DNA of 64,000 nt from Candolleomyces eurysporus (GCA_027579435.1 JANBPK010001480.1:1-64000), one strand, 5' to 3'; numbered from the stretch's first letter, positions 24,355-37,535 are shown. Notes: generated by a model from the letters alone, not told the origin. A program made the numbers and translations.

Positions 24355-25675
24355 ATGTACCACCAGCACTCTACCTCCCTTGACAACGTCGCTTCCACCT
24401 CAACCACCCCGCCCTTCTACAAAGTCTCTGATGTTTGGTTTGACGATGGCAATCTTATTCTGCAGGCAGGAAACGCCCTGTTCAAGATCTACCGCGGTTT
24501 CTTGAGCGCTGTGAGCTCGGTATTCAACGACATGTTTGCCTTCCCCGTTNCCCCCCGAAGGGAACCCGACTTTCGAGGGTTGTCCTATCGTGCAGACGTA
24601 CGATTCACCGCAGGACATGAAGTACTTTCTCAAGGCTTTGTTGAATTCAGCGTGAGTCCTTCGTTCGTTCATCCCTGTCAAGCTAACGCCCTTGAAGATT
24701 CTTCGAGNCCCCCCCCAAAACCCACCACAATCCCTATCGTCGAAGGTGTCCTCCGCCTCTCCACAAAATACGACGTCCCCCATCTGCGTCAGCGCGCAAT
24801 GGACCACCTCGTCTCTACCTATCCTACGACTCTAACCGCCTGGAAAAACCGTGATACCACACGTACTATCCCGTCCGTCGAGAACACGCCCTTCCTCGTT
24901 CTTAATCTCTCGCGCGAGTTTGACATGCCATGGTTGATTCCCTCAGTCGCGTACTGCATCAGCTCCCATGACATTAATAAAACGCTAGAGGGCGCTGAAT
25001 GGGCGTTATCCGACGACACCCAAGCGACCCTCGGCGGCAAGTGTACCCTCAACGAGAGAGGGGTAAAGACCGTCAGACTCGGGTGGGAGGATCAAAAGAT
25101 GTGCATCAAGGGCCGGAACAACATTCTGTTGAGGCAGAACGGGCAGGCCTTGAAGATCGCCAAAGGCATTCGAGGGCCTGTCCAGCCGACAACGACGACA
25201 CCGGGTACACCAAATGCCGGTGGTGCTCTTGCGGTAGGTGGGGCAGGTGGGGGTGGCAATGCAAACCCCAATGCTACCAACGCCCCCGCCGCTCCACAAG
25301 CTCCTCCTGCTGCGGCTACGCCTCCAGTTCTCANCCCCCTCCGCATCCACGACCTCCCTGACCTCCACTTCTTCACCCCCTCCGAAAATAAACCCGATCG
25401 AGTTACCCTGCCCTTCCGAAAGCCAGTGCACTTACACCCGTTTTAGATGCTCAGAAATCCTAACGCGGTGGGGCACGGCCGGATTTCTTGATTTCTATGA
25501 CGAACAGCACTCGGCGTTTGCACCCGGGTTCTGTGAAGGATGTTTGGCGAGATTCGAGTGGTATATGAAGAGGAGCGCCGAGGAGATGTGGGAGGCCCTC
25601 CCTGAACTGTTTGGTATGCACGAGGGAGGGTGGGACGAGTTGGAGAGGGTGAAGAGATTGGCTGCGAAGCGATAA
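24355..25675 (+). CDS. BTB/POZ domain protein, intact once three N artefacts are removed
   Basis: BTB domains mediate dimerisation and often recruit cullin-3. The N-terminus carries the domain: VWFDDGNLILQAGNALFKIY, FLSAVSSVFNDMFAFPV, GCPIVQTYDSPQDMKYFL and, after a 46-bp intron (24652-24697), VEGVLRLSTKYDVPHLRQRA. A Pro/Ala/Thr/Gly-rich linker follows (about 25180-25340), then a conserved tail with RWGTAGFLDFYDEQHSAF and CEGCLARFEWYMKRSAEE, which is typical of Agaricomycete BTB proteins that end in a Cys-containing region. The Ns at 24550, 24708 and 25334 each shift the frame as written. Deleting all three leaves one open frame of about 423 aa from ATG 24355 to TAA 25675. It is the best preserved of five BTB copies in the window. 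Its partner and target are unknown. Confidence 0.85.
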
Positions 25676-28600
25676 GGTTAGAGCGGGGAGAGAGAGGTGG
25701 ATGGGGCCGTTTTTGCTCTTGTGCGTAAGCTACTCGGCGACGGTGTCATTCTGCTCTGCTCTTTCTATGATATACCCCTTACTATAGATTAGATTGCTAG
25801 AGCTCCCATTCCCGGTCCCGTTTTGCTTCCGTTCTGTCGTTTTCCATTTCTTGTTACCCAGTTCCTGCGTTACCTGCTATCTCCTACGTCGCTGACCGAG
25901 CGGAGTTGGATAGAGTTCGGTCTTCTCCCCTAATACGCTTTCATTGATACCGCTATATTAACTGCTACGTGCCCCTCGTTCCGCTATCGATGGATTTCTC
26001 TTGACGCTTGTAGATACTTATGCTCACGATATGTTTTGCTACGACTTGCTACGAATATAATAGAGATCTGCCATCTCATTATTGCCCCGTCGCGAGTTGC
26101 GTTGTTCGAAGGAAATCCCAAAATTCAGGAGTGCCCATAAGTTTCGACCTAGTCGTACACAAATTTGGTTCTCAAGGTTTCCCTCACACGCCAGTACCAA
26201 GTTACAATTTTCCACGTCTTCCTTTCCAGCCCGCCGTCTTCGACGTTCCTCTAGCTTGGGGTTGGTCGCGGTGTTGTACATGCTCACCGACTTTTTATTT
26301 ACCAAATGGAGGTTGTGATATGGTATTCTTGAACGCTAAATTCAAGACACCTCGCAAACTGAGTGTTTAGGATCCCTCACCACCAGTTCTCTGAGTTGTC
26401 GGACCCGAATGAACAGTGAGCAGCAGAGAACGTGCAACCGTACCGGGTACTAGCAACTGCCCGCCTGCGATTTAGAACCGAAAGCGAGGAAGGTACATTG
26501 AGACTAGAGGCGTCGGTTGAATGAGATCTCGCGGTTCGCAATCGAGTCGCCGATTAAGATCCGGTGAAGGAAGACTTGGATTCCTTTGTTTTCTTCGTCG
26601 GTTCGATTCGGGGGTCAGCACCAGAGAGAGGGGTCGGATGTGGGAATAGGAGGAGAGTAGAGAAGCAACGAGCAAGGTGCTAGGGAGTAGTGCTTATGTT
26701 TTAGACCAGTGTTGAGCTCGTTCGACAATCCGCTCCCTTGCTCCTATGCCGATTGTGCCCAATGTGCCCTAACCGCGCTGAACCGTGGCTCGACCCTCTA
26801 ACCGACGCGTCTCCCCCATGCCCGCCCGCACTTCGGGATCCAAGGACTCGTCGCTCCCTGTGGTCAGCTTCTCCAGCGCAGATAACAGTGCTTGTGCTCA
26901 CATTCTCGACTTCGACCTCGACTCCCACTGCCCCCGTTCACTACGTCCAGCGTATACAAAAAAGATCGAGACGTCTTCCTCATCTCCATCGTCCTTCTGG
27001 AGACAGCGACCGCCCCTCCGATGGGAGAGTTGACAAGGGCGGTGAACGCTCGAACAAAAAACTCTATCTGGATCTGCCGTCACCCTACTTGAGATTGCAT
27101 CGACGTATGCCGCTTTTTAGGCTCACTTCCTCACTGGCGCGGAGTTAGACCGTCTCCTGCTCCAACTACCCACATCGCCGCCAACTTTGCTCTTCAAAGC
27201 GTCCACCAAGGACGCTACATCAGGTACGTTGCTACCCCCGTCCTCATGCGTACAGGTTGTGCTTGAGTCGTCCGAGGTGAAGCCATATCGCATTCGAGTC
27301 TGTCCCGAGGCTTTTTGTTGGTTGACTGAGGTTACAGACGTGTATGGCAGCAATCAACGGATCCTCAGAAATCTCGAGTTGTATTCCCCTTGTTTTGGCT
27401 TTCCAGCCTGCCTGTTGATGTCGTTGCTGGAAAGGTCAATTCGGGGTAGTCCTGGTTGCGGTCGTAGTCCAGCCCGGACGAGAAACCTACACCCGAATGT
27501 ACACTGAAGTCTGGCTAATTAACTGGTTCGATCGATCATCGAAGCATGCGGTGAAAGCGGAACCAGTGCTATACTCACTTGAGGCCCAGTTGCCAGATTA
27601 AATAAATATTTAGTTCTCATCATATGAAGGAAGGTGCGAGGCCGATATTCCTCCACCCACTGCCTAAATGTCTGTTGCCCAGAGATAGTCTTGGATGACC
27701 CACCAACATTCCTCTTCCGCGTTCACATATTGCTTAGCCTATACTCGGAACTCAGAATAGACCCAAGGCCCGGCCATCCGAGGGACATGGACTCGTAGTA
27801 ATTCACGATGAGCTCCTTCTAGTGGCGACAGCCTCGAGGCCGGTCTTTCGGCCGAGGATCTCGATCAGAATGTTAATATTGAAGGAGGTCAAAACGGGCG
27901 CAGTCAATAGAGACCAAGAAGGTAGTGGCGAATGAAACGTCGCAAATTGATCAGACATCTTCAGCGTGTACCATTGATTGATCGAGGTACCCCACAGACG
28001 TACGACCTTGCCGGCCTCCAGTTTTCTTCATCCTGGGCCCGTGCTTTTTTCGATTCGTTTGAGCAGCAGTCGCCAAAGGCATACTCATTATAACGTTAAC
28101 GAGGGATGTCCTTTAGCTATCATACAGTCTTAATAGTCTCCTGCACGGCCGAAGTCGCCAGATAAGCGCCCAGTCGACCGAAGTTCCGAACAGCCTCGTG
28201 CTGACCTCGTGCATCACACAGCAGCCACGAAATTTGGTGCTTAATAGCTGATAAATCACCAATTTCATGTCGCTATTATCTGAATTCACTTTCCTGTATG
28301 CACACTAGATACAAGTAACAATTAATCACTCTCGTCCTTTGTTTCCTGGTGATTCGTCAACTAATGGAGACTGCGGCATCTACAAAAAGATTGCTTCACA
28401 CCTGTAAGGCAGAGGGTAAGGGGGGGCAAGGGCTCAGGAAAAGTCGGAAGGTGACTCGTAACGAGAGTGGAAAAGAGCCTACGCCGACTGATCCTGAAAT
28501 ATTTAGTCGTCGATCAAGCTGAAGGACTACAATCTAGGCAAAGCGAGGTATAGAGCTGGTCCCTTGGGGCCCTCCTTCGCCATCAAACCGAAGGTACGCG

Positions 28601-28950
28601 CTTATTATTGTAAATCTGGGGATTAGCTAACATATTATTGCGCATTAACTAGGCCTGGCCGGTTCATGGAGCCATGCACCCTTAGACCAGCCAACAATGC
28701 TAGGACTGCTCACAATTAGGCGAAATATCAGTCATTTTTAGCATGTATCTTAACTTTGAAACTGATTAATCACATACATTGATATAGCTCTATTCCTCTG
28801 TCCATATTACGAGTAGTAGCTGACGATGATTAATTATCAGTCGGGTTGATTTATTAATCGATGTTGCCATCGGGCCTGCGCAGAAACGTGTAAAGAGGTC
28901 ATGAATACAGGTGAGCAATTGGTCATGATCATGCTGATAAACAGATTCTG
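25676..28950. other. Gene-poor stretch
   Basis: About 3.3 kb with no supported gene. Around 26720-27350 overlapping frames (for example AETATAPPMGELTRAVNAR-like wording near 27020) look like a decayed protein gene, but the family is not recognised. 27550-28900 is AT-richer and without open frames of note. Confidence 0.3.
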
Positions 28951-28959
28951 ACATGAGGA

Positions 28960-29163
28960 TGCTTCAAAAAAGTGTCCTCAATGTGGTAGGACTCTAATCG
29001 GAACATACGAGAACGACGGGTGGAAGACGTGGTACGTGAATTCCACATCGACTTTTATCGCTTTCTGGTTTAGTTCTGCCGGCGGTGCAACACGCCTCAA
29101 GAGATTGGGCATGAGCACCGAAAAGAAGCGGCTTTTCGCCATGTGCAGGGGCGCTTTCTCAAG
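28960..29163 (+). pseudogene. Possible zinc-ribbon fragment (two CxxC pairs)
   Basis: Two short exon-like pieces read KKCPQCGRTLIGTYENDGWK and, across a GTACGT...TTTAG intron, CRRCNTPQEIGHEHRKEAAF ending at a GTGAGT donor at 29163. The CPQC and CRRC pairs could form one zinc site. No start or end is found, and the next sequence is the reverse-oriented BTB remnant. It may be a fragment of a larger lost gene, or chance. Confidence 0.3.
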
Positions 29164-29199
29164 GTGAGTAGTAGTGCTTCCGGATGGGTGCTCCCCAAC

Positions 29200-29900
29200 T
29201 GACTTTGCTTGTCATTGGGCTTGATGACCCTTGGCCCATACATTTGGTTTGTCCATTCTCCTTGTCGTCAACATTCAGGATTTCTACCCGTCCTCTCAGC
29301 TGCTGGGGCCTCCCCGGAGGCCCAGAACCCTCGTTCATGGATGGCAGCCTTGCGGTATATATCCCAGGGTGATAGTCTTCATATCCCAATAGCCAGACAC
29401 GTCCTCCTCCAAGTCGCTTAAATGTCGTCGAGTAACGCCCACTCGCCACTGCCGAGCCTTTTCACTGTTCTTGATGGAGTATGCGGTACGCTATGAGCTG
29501 GTACATGTCGAACTTCCTCGAGAGTTTGAGGACGAGGAAGGGAGTGCCCTTGACAGAGGGGATGGTGCGTGTCGTATTGCAGGTTTTTAAGTGGAGAGTG
29601 AAGAGATGTGCTGAGCAGGTGGTTTATTCCGTGTGGGGGGTGGTTTGGACGTCGTATCTGCAGAGAGGAGGACGCTTCCGCCGATGATATAGATTGTAGT
29701 TGGTCTGTAGGAGTTTGAAGACCTTCAAAGTGATTAGATTGGCTCAAAGGCCAATATCAAAGACTCTACATCCAATAAAGCCATCCGGAAATTGCTCATC
29801 CTGCGCTGGGCTGTATGTCTGCACGACCGTGCAGCCGTCTCGTATATTACTAAACATCTCGCCGAGCATGAGAGGATTCGGAGAAGGTTAGCGGCGGGCT
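29200..29900 (-). pseudogene. Decayed BTB/POZ copy (reverse orientation)
   Basis: On the minus strand the order matches the intact BTB gene at 24355. First, GCTVVQTYSPAQDEQF (29860-29800) corresponds to GCPIVQTYDSPQDMKYF. The stretch around 29560-29440 gives, in mixed frames, RTIPSVKGTPFLVLKLSRKF, corresponding to RTIPSVENTPFLVLNLSREF, then EWALLDD, corresponding to EWALSDD. Stops and frame changes interrupt it throughout, the start is lost and the C-terminal Cys tail is not found. It is the only BTB remnant here on the minus strand. Confidence 0.75.
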
Positions 29901-32900
29901 GTAGGTCATCAGGTTAGAGCGGGAGAGAGCATTAGATGATAGTTGGTCGTGACGTTTCTCTGTCAGCGATGGTCTCTCCGCTCAGTACGTTTATATGACG
30001 AATATGCTTACTCGTACCACGTACCGATTGACGGACGGCTTCCGTACGTTCTGGCCAGCTGTTATCGTTTTCTCTCACCTTTGTCTTTGGTGTTCTTCAA
30101 GGCACCTCGTGTACCCCTTGCTCACCCGGTACTAGTCTGCCTTTGGTTTAGACATAGCTACTCGTTCCCTGTCTCCCCTTTCTTCCTCATTAACACCGGG
30201 TGAGTACTTCCTGTGTTTTCTTTTCCAGTCCGTCGTGATCGGTGTTCCTGAGGGTATTAGGCAATCGAATACTAAATTCAAGACTGTCAAAGTGACAGGT
30301 GACGAGTCAATGGGCCCGTTCCATCACACTCTATGTGACCACGAGATTAAAATTACTTGCTTCAGTAAGCACCAGTTGGCCTTACTAACCCTCCGCCCTC
30401 TCAGCCTTTGAGCAGAGGGCTTTTCATCCCTCAGCCAGACTTACACATCATACTGAAGGTACAGAGTGCGGTATTGGGCAGACGATCACCAGCAAGCCGA
30501 ATTTGTAAAATCCCACGTGCATCATTTCTACCAACCATCCTGGCTATCCTGCTCATCTGAATGCTCACATAGCAATCGATGCCTTCCCCGTTTTCCTAAT
30601 TGACGACATTCGGAAATGCTGCCCACGACCTCAGCGACTGGTGCCTTCCCCAGAACCCCAGAATGTTCGTCCAACGGGCATTCTCGAACTCTGAACGACT
30701 GTTTGCGGAAGTAAGTAGCGCTTCCACGGAGTAGACGGAAAGTGGTCACCGACTGGCATTGCCTTTCATTCAGCCTGTGAGTCCTTTTCCAAGCTGGATC
30801 TCGAGACAAAGTCGTCATCGACTGGCGTTTCCTCGGGACGTGAGGCATATTCCAACTCGATGGAGAAAGTCGAGTGCTCACTGGCCTACGCTTCCTGCAG
30901 CTCAACTCGTGAGTGCTCTTCCATCTAGCTCATCTCGGAGACAGAGGGTTTACTGACTGACATTTTTGGTCTTCCGGATAGTGGATCCTTCTCTCGAATG
31001 CTCACTGACTTTTGATTTCATAGCTCCGAGTCTTTGGTAATTCCTGTCATCAGTTATCTGCCCGTTAAACAGGGCGATATTGCCCACTTCCGTCGTTCCC
31101 CAGACCGTTGTCAGCTTAAGTGCGCCTACACATCCTGTCTTTTTGAGGGTCAAGCCGTCCACAAGTAAGCTCAAGCTATCGAGAGATAGTGTAAGTGTCG
31201 ATGGCGTTCCACGTTCGAACACTACCCACCTTGGATAGAGAACTTTGAACAGGGCTGCGAAATCAGCTTCCAAGTGCTCTTCAAAAAGATTGGACGTTCT
31301 TGACTCTGACTTCCACCTCATTATGGTTGATAGCACTTGCAGACGGCATCAGGAACATATCGGCAAAGATCTGAAATGATTCAATCAAGCCATGACGAGA
31401 CACACGAGAGATGCTATCTTGGGTCTAATACACATTCAGTCTGATTATCGGTGGAGCAAATAATCTCTCCCACACTTTTGAACCACGAGATCCCACTTGA
31501 GTTGGAACCCGTCGGATCGTTGTTGAACGCTCTGACCGCCTGCTGCAACTTCAATAATTGCGAATCAAACGGCAGCACGACGAGGAAAGTGCGAGTTGAA
31601 ACCGATCGCGGCGTGGCGTGAAGCTTCAACTAATCCTAACGCTCTCCGAAACAGTACAAGTTACGGACCGGTGGGCGCTAATAGTCTGTCCCACCCTGCC
31701 CGCTGGGCATTGTTCAACGGTAGCAAGGTACCTGGTCTAAGCCTCATATATTGAGCGCTCCCCCGATAGTCCTATCCTAATAGCTTCACCTTCGCGAGTC
31801 GTAAGTAAGAATCAAACTTGTGCAGATTGGATTGGAGGAATAGCTATCGATCGAGTCAATAGAAGCCAATAAAAACAAGGAAGAAGCACGGCATTAGCGT
31901 TTCATCTAGACTAATCTGAATGGTGTACTGAATATCGGAGCTCACTTTTTCAGACCGCATTGAAGCGAGTTCAAGAACTAACTGATGTGGCCAGTCAATT
32001 GTTGGGGCGGGCACAGGATTAATTAAATTCTGAGGGGTTTTTGAACGTCACGCGATTATACAGGCTCAAGAGGCGAGGACAGCGAGACTGAAAGGGACAG
32101 AGAGAACGACAGCTCTTTCTTAGCTCGTGGGGAAACCGTAGAGAACCTACACGAGGCTACTATTCTTGATATTTGAGAAGGCGGTATCAATGACCGGGAA
32201 GAGGACAAGGAGTTGTGAGTATAAAAAAAAGTCAGTAAAATGAAATGGTGACAAACCCGCAAGATTCGGTGCCGCTGAGTAGATAAAGCTTAGGAATTTG
32301 GGGCGAACGGTTGCAAAGAAAGTCACGCAGCACTGTGAATCAGATAACTACGAGGAGAACCTCCTGGTAAACTGGGATTTGAAATTTATGACTGTGACAA
32401 ACATGATCCTTCATTTCATAGCCGTTGCTAGATCGTGAACCCTGTCTTCATAACCTGGGACATAGACTTTGATCTTCACACCCGACTCGAGTTTGCGTCG
32501 TAATGCATCAAGCGTCGCCAAGAAGAGTGCGAGGGCAGATCTGTAGAATCATCGGAACTAGCACGTTGCGTGTCAGAGGCGGAGTGAATTTTCTAGTCGG
32601 TTGACCTTTGAGTCGTCCTGGACGTGCTTGTCGAGCCTCGAGAGAGCTGGGGTGTAGAACTAGCTATAGCAGTGGAGTTCAAGTCTGAGAGACTTTGAGC
32701 GTACTCACAAGCAACTATAGGGTTTGACGAGCGATAAGGTAGACTCAAGGGATCAGTTGAAGATAATGATCCACTTACAAAATCGAGCCTCTTCTGTCCC
32801 TTTGAAATACAGTATTCATCTTTTTATAAATCCCCCAACGTCCGAGATCATAAAAATTCATATACTTCTCAGACGTAGGCCCTGTGAGCCCACCGTTTGC

Positions 32901-33369
32901 TCCAACTTGATCAGGTACGCTTGGATAGCAGCTCTAGAGCAATGTTGGTTACCTCTTTTCCAGAATTGGGTCAACACTGGGCGCATGTACCAATTGACAC
33001 AAAATAAGATGTCCCTTGACCCACAGCGCAGCCTAGAAAATCGAAAACCAGGCGTACTCAGTATCTGAGGCCGACAGAAGTGATGCCGGAAAAGGCCGCT
33101 GCATATGAATAGTCTAGACCCTGATCGGCAACTCGGAGTGATCCCACTCTCCTTTCCTTGAAGCCCAGACCGCTCGTACGACGGCAACCTCAGAATGAGG
33201 CTGGGAATGGTATACTGGCCCCTCATGCCCTCTAAGCTTAAGGGCAGTTGCCTGGTCGGGCCGATTTCCGACTGGGCGGAGGATGGGCTATCCCTTTAAG
33301 GCTGTATTGAAATCGCGGTATGGAATGGTCTATAGTGCGTACGAATTCGTTGAACTAATCTAATCCCTG
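29901..33369. other. Gene-poor stretch before the duplicated zone
   Basis: No supported gene. Three similar blocks around a GACTGGCRTTNCCT-like word recur about every 60-65 bp between 30750 and 30895 and could be decayed leucine-rich repeat exons. From about 33000 the sequence is shared with 45600-46050 (upstream flank of another BTB remnant). Confidence 0.35.
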
Positions 33370-34200
33370 AAGGTTCTTCAAACCCCGACCAAAGCGAACC
33401 AGCCCCACGTTGTCTCCACAAAATGCCACGTTTCACGTCTCAGCGAACGCGCTATGGACCACCTTCTCAGCGCGTACCCCGTCATCCTCTCCTGAAAACC
33501 CGGTGATTCCGCATGCATCATCCCTCCATCGAAAACATCCCCTTCATAGTTCTCAACCCTGGCAAGGGAACGGAGATCTCAGACGTACGGTATCACCTCA
33601 CTCGACATCAACAAAACGCTCGACGAACCTCGGGGAAATCTAGTGGGCGGTGAACGATTCACGAGAAGGGTACGAAGACGATTGAGCTGGAATTCTGCTG
33701 AGGCAGAATGGACAGCCGTTGAAGACTGCAAATGCTATTACCAAGCATACGCCGAATGGGGGTGAGGCGGCGGTGGAAGCCGCTGGAGGTCGAATTCGCA
33801 TCTCAGCAGTGCCAGTAATGCTGAACTACCGGTCGCGTAGCCAGCAGCTGTACCTATAACTCCTGCACATCCTCTTCATTAATTCCACCAATTATTTCCC
33901 TCCGAAACTAATGTATCTTCACTTTTCTCAGGTGCACCGAAATCTTGATGCGTGGGGCGCCGCCGCGGCGCCGTGTTTTTAGACTTCCACAACGAGGAGC
34001 CTTCTGTTTTTGCTCCGAAGCTCTTCCAACGTTGCTTCGTAAGGCTGGAGTGGCATAGGGAGAGGGGTGCCGAGAAGATGTGACCCTCACTGCCAGAGTT
34101 TTTTGGCAGGAGGCTGGGTTCCAGGAGTTGCGGACAATAGATCATCCGTGTGGTTTCTTTCGTACTCGACGAGGGTTTCGACATTAATAACCCGTAATCA
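33370..34200 (+). pseudogene. Decayed BTB/POZ copy, unit 1
   Basis: The sequence follows the intact BTB gene from the end of its intron onward. The DNA for LSTKYDVPHLRQRAMDHL is recognisable at 33410-33470 with substitutions and shifts. Then come the DINKTL segment (33600-33620), the LLRQNGQALK segment (33700-33725) and the C-terminal tail with FLDFHNEEPSVFAPK (33980-34020). The first exon is missing, the linker is shortened, and there are in-frame stops such as TAG at about 33645. The 3' flank (CTTCTTTTCTTTTCTTATG near 34250) is shared with the copy at 46060-46930. Confidence 0.8.
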
Positions 34201-34379
34201 TAGATTGTTAGGGTTTTTGTACATCCTCCGTTGTACGTTTTGGCTTTGCTTCTTTTCTTTTCTTATGTTTCCGGCTCTTGCGTTCTTCGTGGGGAAGGAA
34301 AATTCAGGTTCGCGGCATCGCAGTGTAAGCTTAATTTATGTCTTCTACATAGCCCTCCTGCAGCCTGCTTGGTAATTGA

Positions 34380-34999
34380 GTTGTGATAAATATAGACTTT
34401 TCGTTTCCTGTCCCCTTCGAAGTTTCCCATACCATGTTACTGCAACGACTTGCCACGGTTTGCTTTCCACTTCATCGTGTTCAATCATCAATGCTCCTAT
34501 GCCTCGTTAATAATGTTATTATACTCGTTAGCTTATCGGTTATCATTACCTTTGTCCTGTCTCAAGCTCTGCTTCGAAGAAGCAGTCTTGCAATTTGGCA
34601 GCCAAAGCGATCCACGTTTGTCGGAACACAAATTTTCCCGCCCTCCGTGTGCAGTGGGGATCTAGTCCCAATTCTAGGGTTGTTGTGGTGGAGTCGGGTC
34701 TGATTTGCCGCACTGCACAGCGAAGCCACCCAAGCGACCCCACTTGCATGCGGTGCATCGTGCAATGAAGTTGACCGACCGGCTTGCAAGATTGATCCCT
34801 CCGCATAGTCGTGATGGATCTGGTATTTCGATGAAACGGATGACGGTGCGCTGAAGCACAATAGGACATTTTTCATCAACGTCGTGGCCCGCTCAGACTC
34901 CGCCAGAGAACATGTATTAAGAGTCGATGAAACCTTTGACATCGCTCCCCGTCTCCTCCGCTGAGCATATCCACGCTTTACATACGTACTCTGGTGACA
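34380..34999 (+). promoter_or_regulatory. Shared upstream region of membrane protein copy A
   Basis: The 600 bp before the ATG is recognisably similar to the regions before copies B (47400-47971) and C (51560-52002), including a CAT-rTATTAAAG-like AT-rich box about 85-90 bp before each ATG and a CT-rich stretch before it. This is the likely promoter; the box could serve as a TATA element. Confidence 0.45.
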
Positions 35000-37150
35000 A
35001 TGGCCAAATCCCGCTTCAGAATCCCGAGGCTTCTCGTTGAGCCTACACTCCGTCTTGTTTGCTGGCGCCTCACCCTGATCGCCACGGCTGCAGCATTGTA
35101 CTTCAATCTACGTGAATCGGAGAGAAATCGGGCGATTATTTTGGGCCTAATGCTCTTTCATCAATTTTCAAGGTGACTGGTAGTCTGACCATATAAAGTC
35201 TTAGCTTCCTCATGAACCATCTTTTGCAGCGCGTTTGGTCCAAATTGGATCCCTCTATTCACCTGGATGGATCTCCTCCTTATTGATGCAGAGTTTGGCT
35301 GTGAGTTTGCAGTGTTTGACGATTCAGCATGGCCTCACGAACCAGCCTCTTATCCTACCCAATTACGCATTCAGACTGCCTTTACTGCTCGATATATGGC
35401 TACTATGATCCCAAGTCCGACCCGGGGATATGCTTGAGCGTTTGGACCTTGACGATACTGACGGGGTGTCTACTTTTATTGAAGGTGCTTCACATTGCGG
35501 ACGCTCGTGGTCGAACCTTGTGTCGTCGTGCCGATATTTCGGCCCGCAGTTGGGAAATCAGTAATTCTGGTGCGCCTGGGGATACGACCATTAAACTGTG
35601 GAAGTACTTCGGTCGTGCCATCCTTGGGATCAGGCTCTGGAAAAGAATACTTCCGTAAGCCAGAACATTCCTTTGAGGTGTGTATTACTGTTAAACTAAT
35701 ATCGCTTTGTCATGAAGCGGAGAAGAGCCGTGGATTGCAGTCTCGCGAGGTTTATTAGCTCTGACTGCGATAGTGGCGTTATTGGCCTTTGGCGTCATCA
35801 TGATATTGCTTGGACCTTTGACAGAGATAGATCTGACGCCAACGAGGGAGTACCGAACTTTCCGAGGCTCAGGGGCATTACCTCGCAGTTCGGAGCCGAT
35901 CGTGTGGAACCTCATAATGGTGACCCGTCCTGTGTTGTAGCCTGGTTATCTATGGCAATGGCTGAATCGTTTGTCCAGGAATGGCAAGTGCATGGTGAAG
36001 TGCCGAGGGATTTACGCGACGTAGTCAGCCTGAGGCCCTTGTTGTCACAAGATATTTGCCAAATCGTTGAGCAACAATCGAAAAGCATCGTTTCCTCCAG
36101 TGGAATCCGATTTTTAGNTTTTTCATTGCGCTCCATCTAATTCTACAATAAGTACGTGTCATGCCCTTATCTATCACAGGCTGGTAATAAATGTTTACTC
36201 AGCATCGGAGGTTTCCTTTTCAAACGCAAACACGGTACAGGAGGGGATATTCCGTGACCTATTTCTCAGAGTCAATTTCAGTGGCCTCATGCCCTTTGAC
36301 CCGCCTTCAAGAAGCGACCATATTATGGACACCAGGTCGCTCAAAGTATATCTTGCATTCTCAAATAACACGCAAGATGTACTTGAAATGACTCGGCCTA
36401 TTCTCCTCTTCCCAGGGATGAACCTGATGAGTACAGTCAACCTGATAGTTCGGAAGCGGTTTCGTGCCCCAGAACTCTCTGCCTTTGGGCTATTTGATGT
36501 AAGTCTCTTGAAAATATGATCATTATGGCCACAAAACTCAGCATGGATACACATATTTTACCTTAGGTGTACAACACCTTTGCAATTGCGGACATGGTAT
36601 CCACTGTTTCTATGAGTGGTGCAGTCTCTCCTGAAGATATAAACCCCAATATATCCACTCTGTATATCACCTATCAAGGTCCACCAGGTGAATGGAGGGT
36701 TGTCCAGGATTACCGCGAGAACTCTGTGCTCCATGGGGTTTCTGCTGCGGGTGGTCTTGGCTCCTTCTTCAGCCTTCTATGTGCCATCNTTTTTTGGCAC
36801 TTCTCTTTTTTCAGTTCTATTCCGTAAGTTCTTCATTTACCTGGCAATTGGATTAGTATTCATATCAGAATGCTGACTGGAAAATAAAAGGGACAAAGCC
36901 TTTCAGTGCATTTGGTGTTCTCCATGGCCTGGAGAGCCAGCAAGAAGAGCTAGCCAGAGTGATCAAGAGCAAGTATCCAAAGCTTGAATCAGAGCTCAGG
37001 GCACTCAAGACTGAGGAAAATTGTGGTGTTCTGGCACTTCTGCTTGATACTCTTATTGACCTGGATTTGATCAAGGAACGATTCACAAGGCCAGAGTCTT
37101 TGGTATCTAGAAGCAACATGGAGGATGGAGGCAACTACAATATGGCATAA
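35000..37150 (+). pseudogene. Membrane protein family copy A (disrupted)
   Basis: Same exon order as intact copy C. Exon 1 encodes MAKSRFRIPRLLVEPTLRLV. Later exons give FTWMDLLLIDAEFG, ADARGRTLCRRADISA, a helix WIAVSRGLLALTAIVALLAF, FRAPELSAFGLFD, IADMVSTVSMSG and the C-terminal ESQQEELARVIKSKYPKLES. The frame breaks near 35930, where two extra bases relative to copy C bring a TAG after TRPVL. The Ns at 36118 and 36789 also shift the frame, but deleting them restores it. The end is altered: a TAA at 37148 stops translation just before a 380-bp insertion that separates the rest of the 3' end (resuming near 37570). Without the 35930 break it could be expressed as a shorter protein. Confidence 0.75.
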
Positions 37151-37155
37151 AGCAA

Positions 37156-37535
37156 TATAGAGACAAGAAGTCTCACAAGTGCGAAGGGGGCTAATAGAGG
37201 GACTACAACACCTAATGAGTTGTAGATCTGACCTTGCTTATTCAACAGCTATGCCACAGTGGTGTCAATATAAACAATATGCAATAGAGTTTGATTAGAT
37301 GGGTGTTAAGACAAGAGCTGGAAGTAATGGAAAAGAAAATAAGGGGAGAGTACAAGAAATGGAGTTGGGAAATAAGAAGGGGGTTCCCCTTACTACCAAA
37401 ACTACATAAAGTATATATATTCAGGCACAGATGGAAGAGTGAACAGAAGTAAGGACCTCTGAATAATGAATACACATGAATATTTGGTGACTCAGTGAGT
37501 GGTGGTTGCTGTACAAACAAAGGCATGATGCTTGC
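37156..37535. mobile_element. 380-bp insertion with AGCAA target duplication, candidate solo LTR
   Basis: Comparison with copy B shows extra sequence here: B reads straight from GGAGCAA to GATAAGC, while in A the two sides are separated. AGCAA stands on both sides (37151-37155 and 37536-37540), which fits a 5-bp target-site duplication. The insert is AT-rich, has ACTACATAAAGTATATATAT (a TATA-like box) near 37403 and GAATAATGAAT (polyA-signal-like) downstream. There are no terminal inverted repeats and no TG...CA ends at these exact borders. Length and layout suggest a solo LTR or a short non-autonomous element. Confidence 0.55.
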
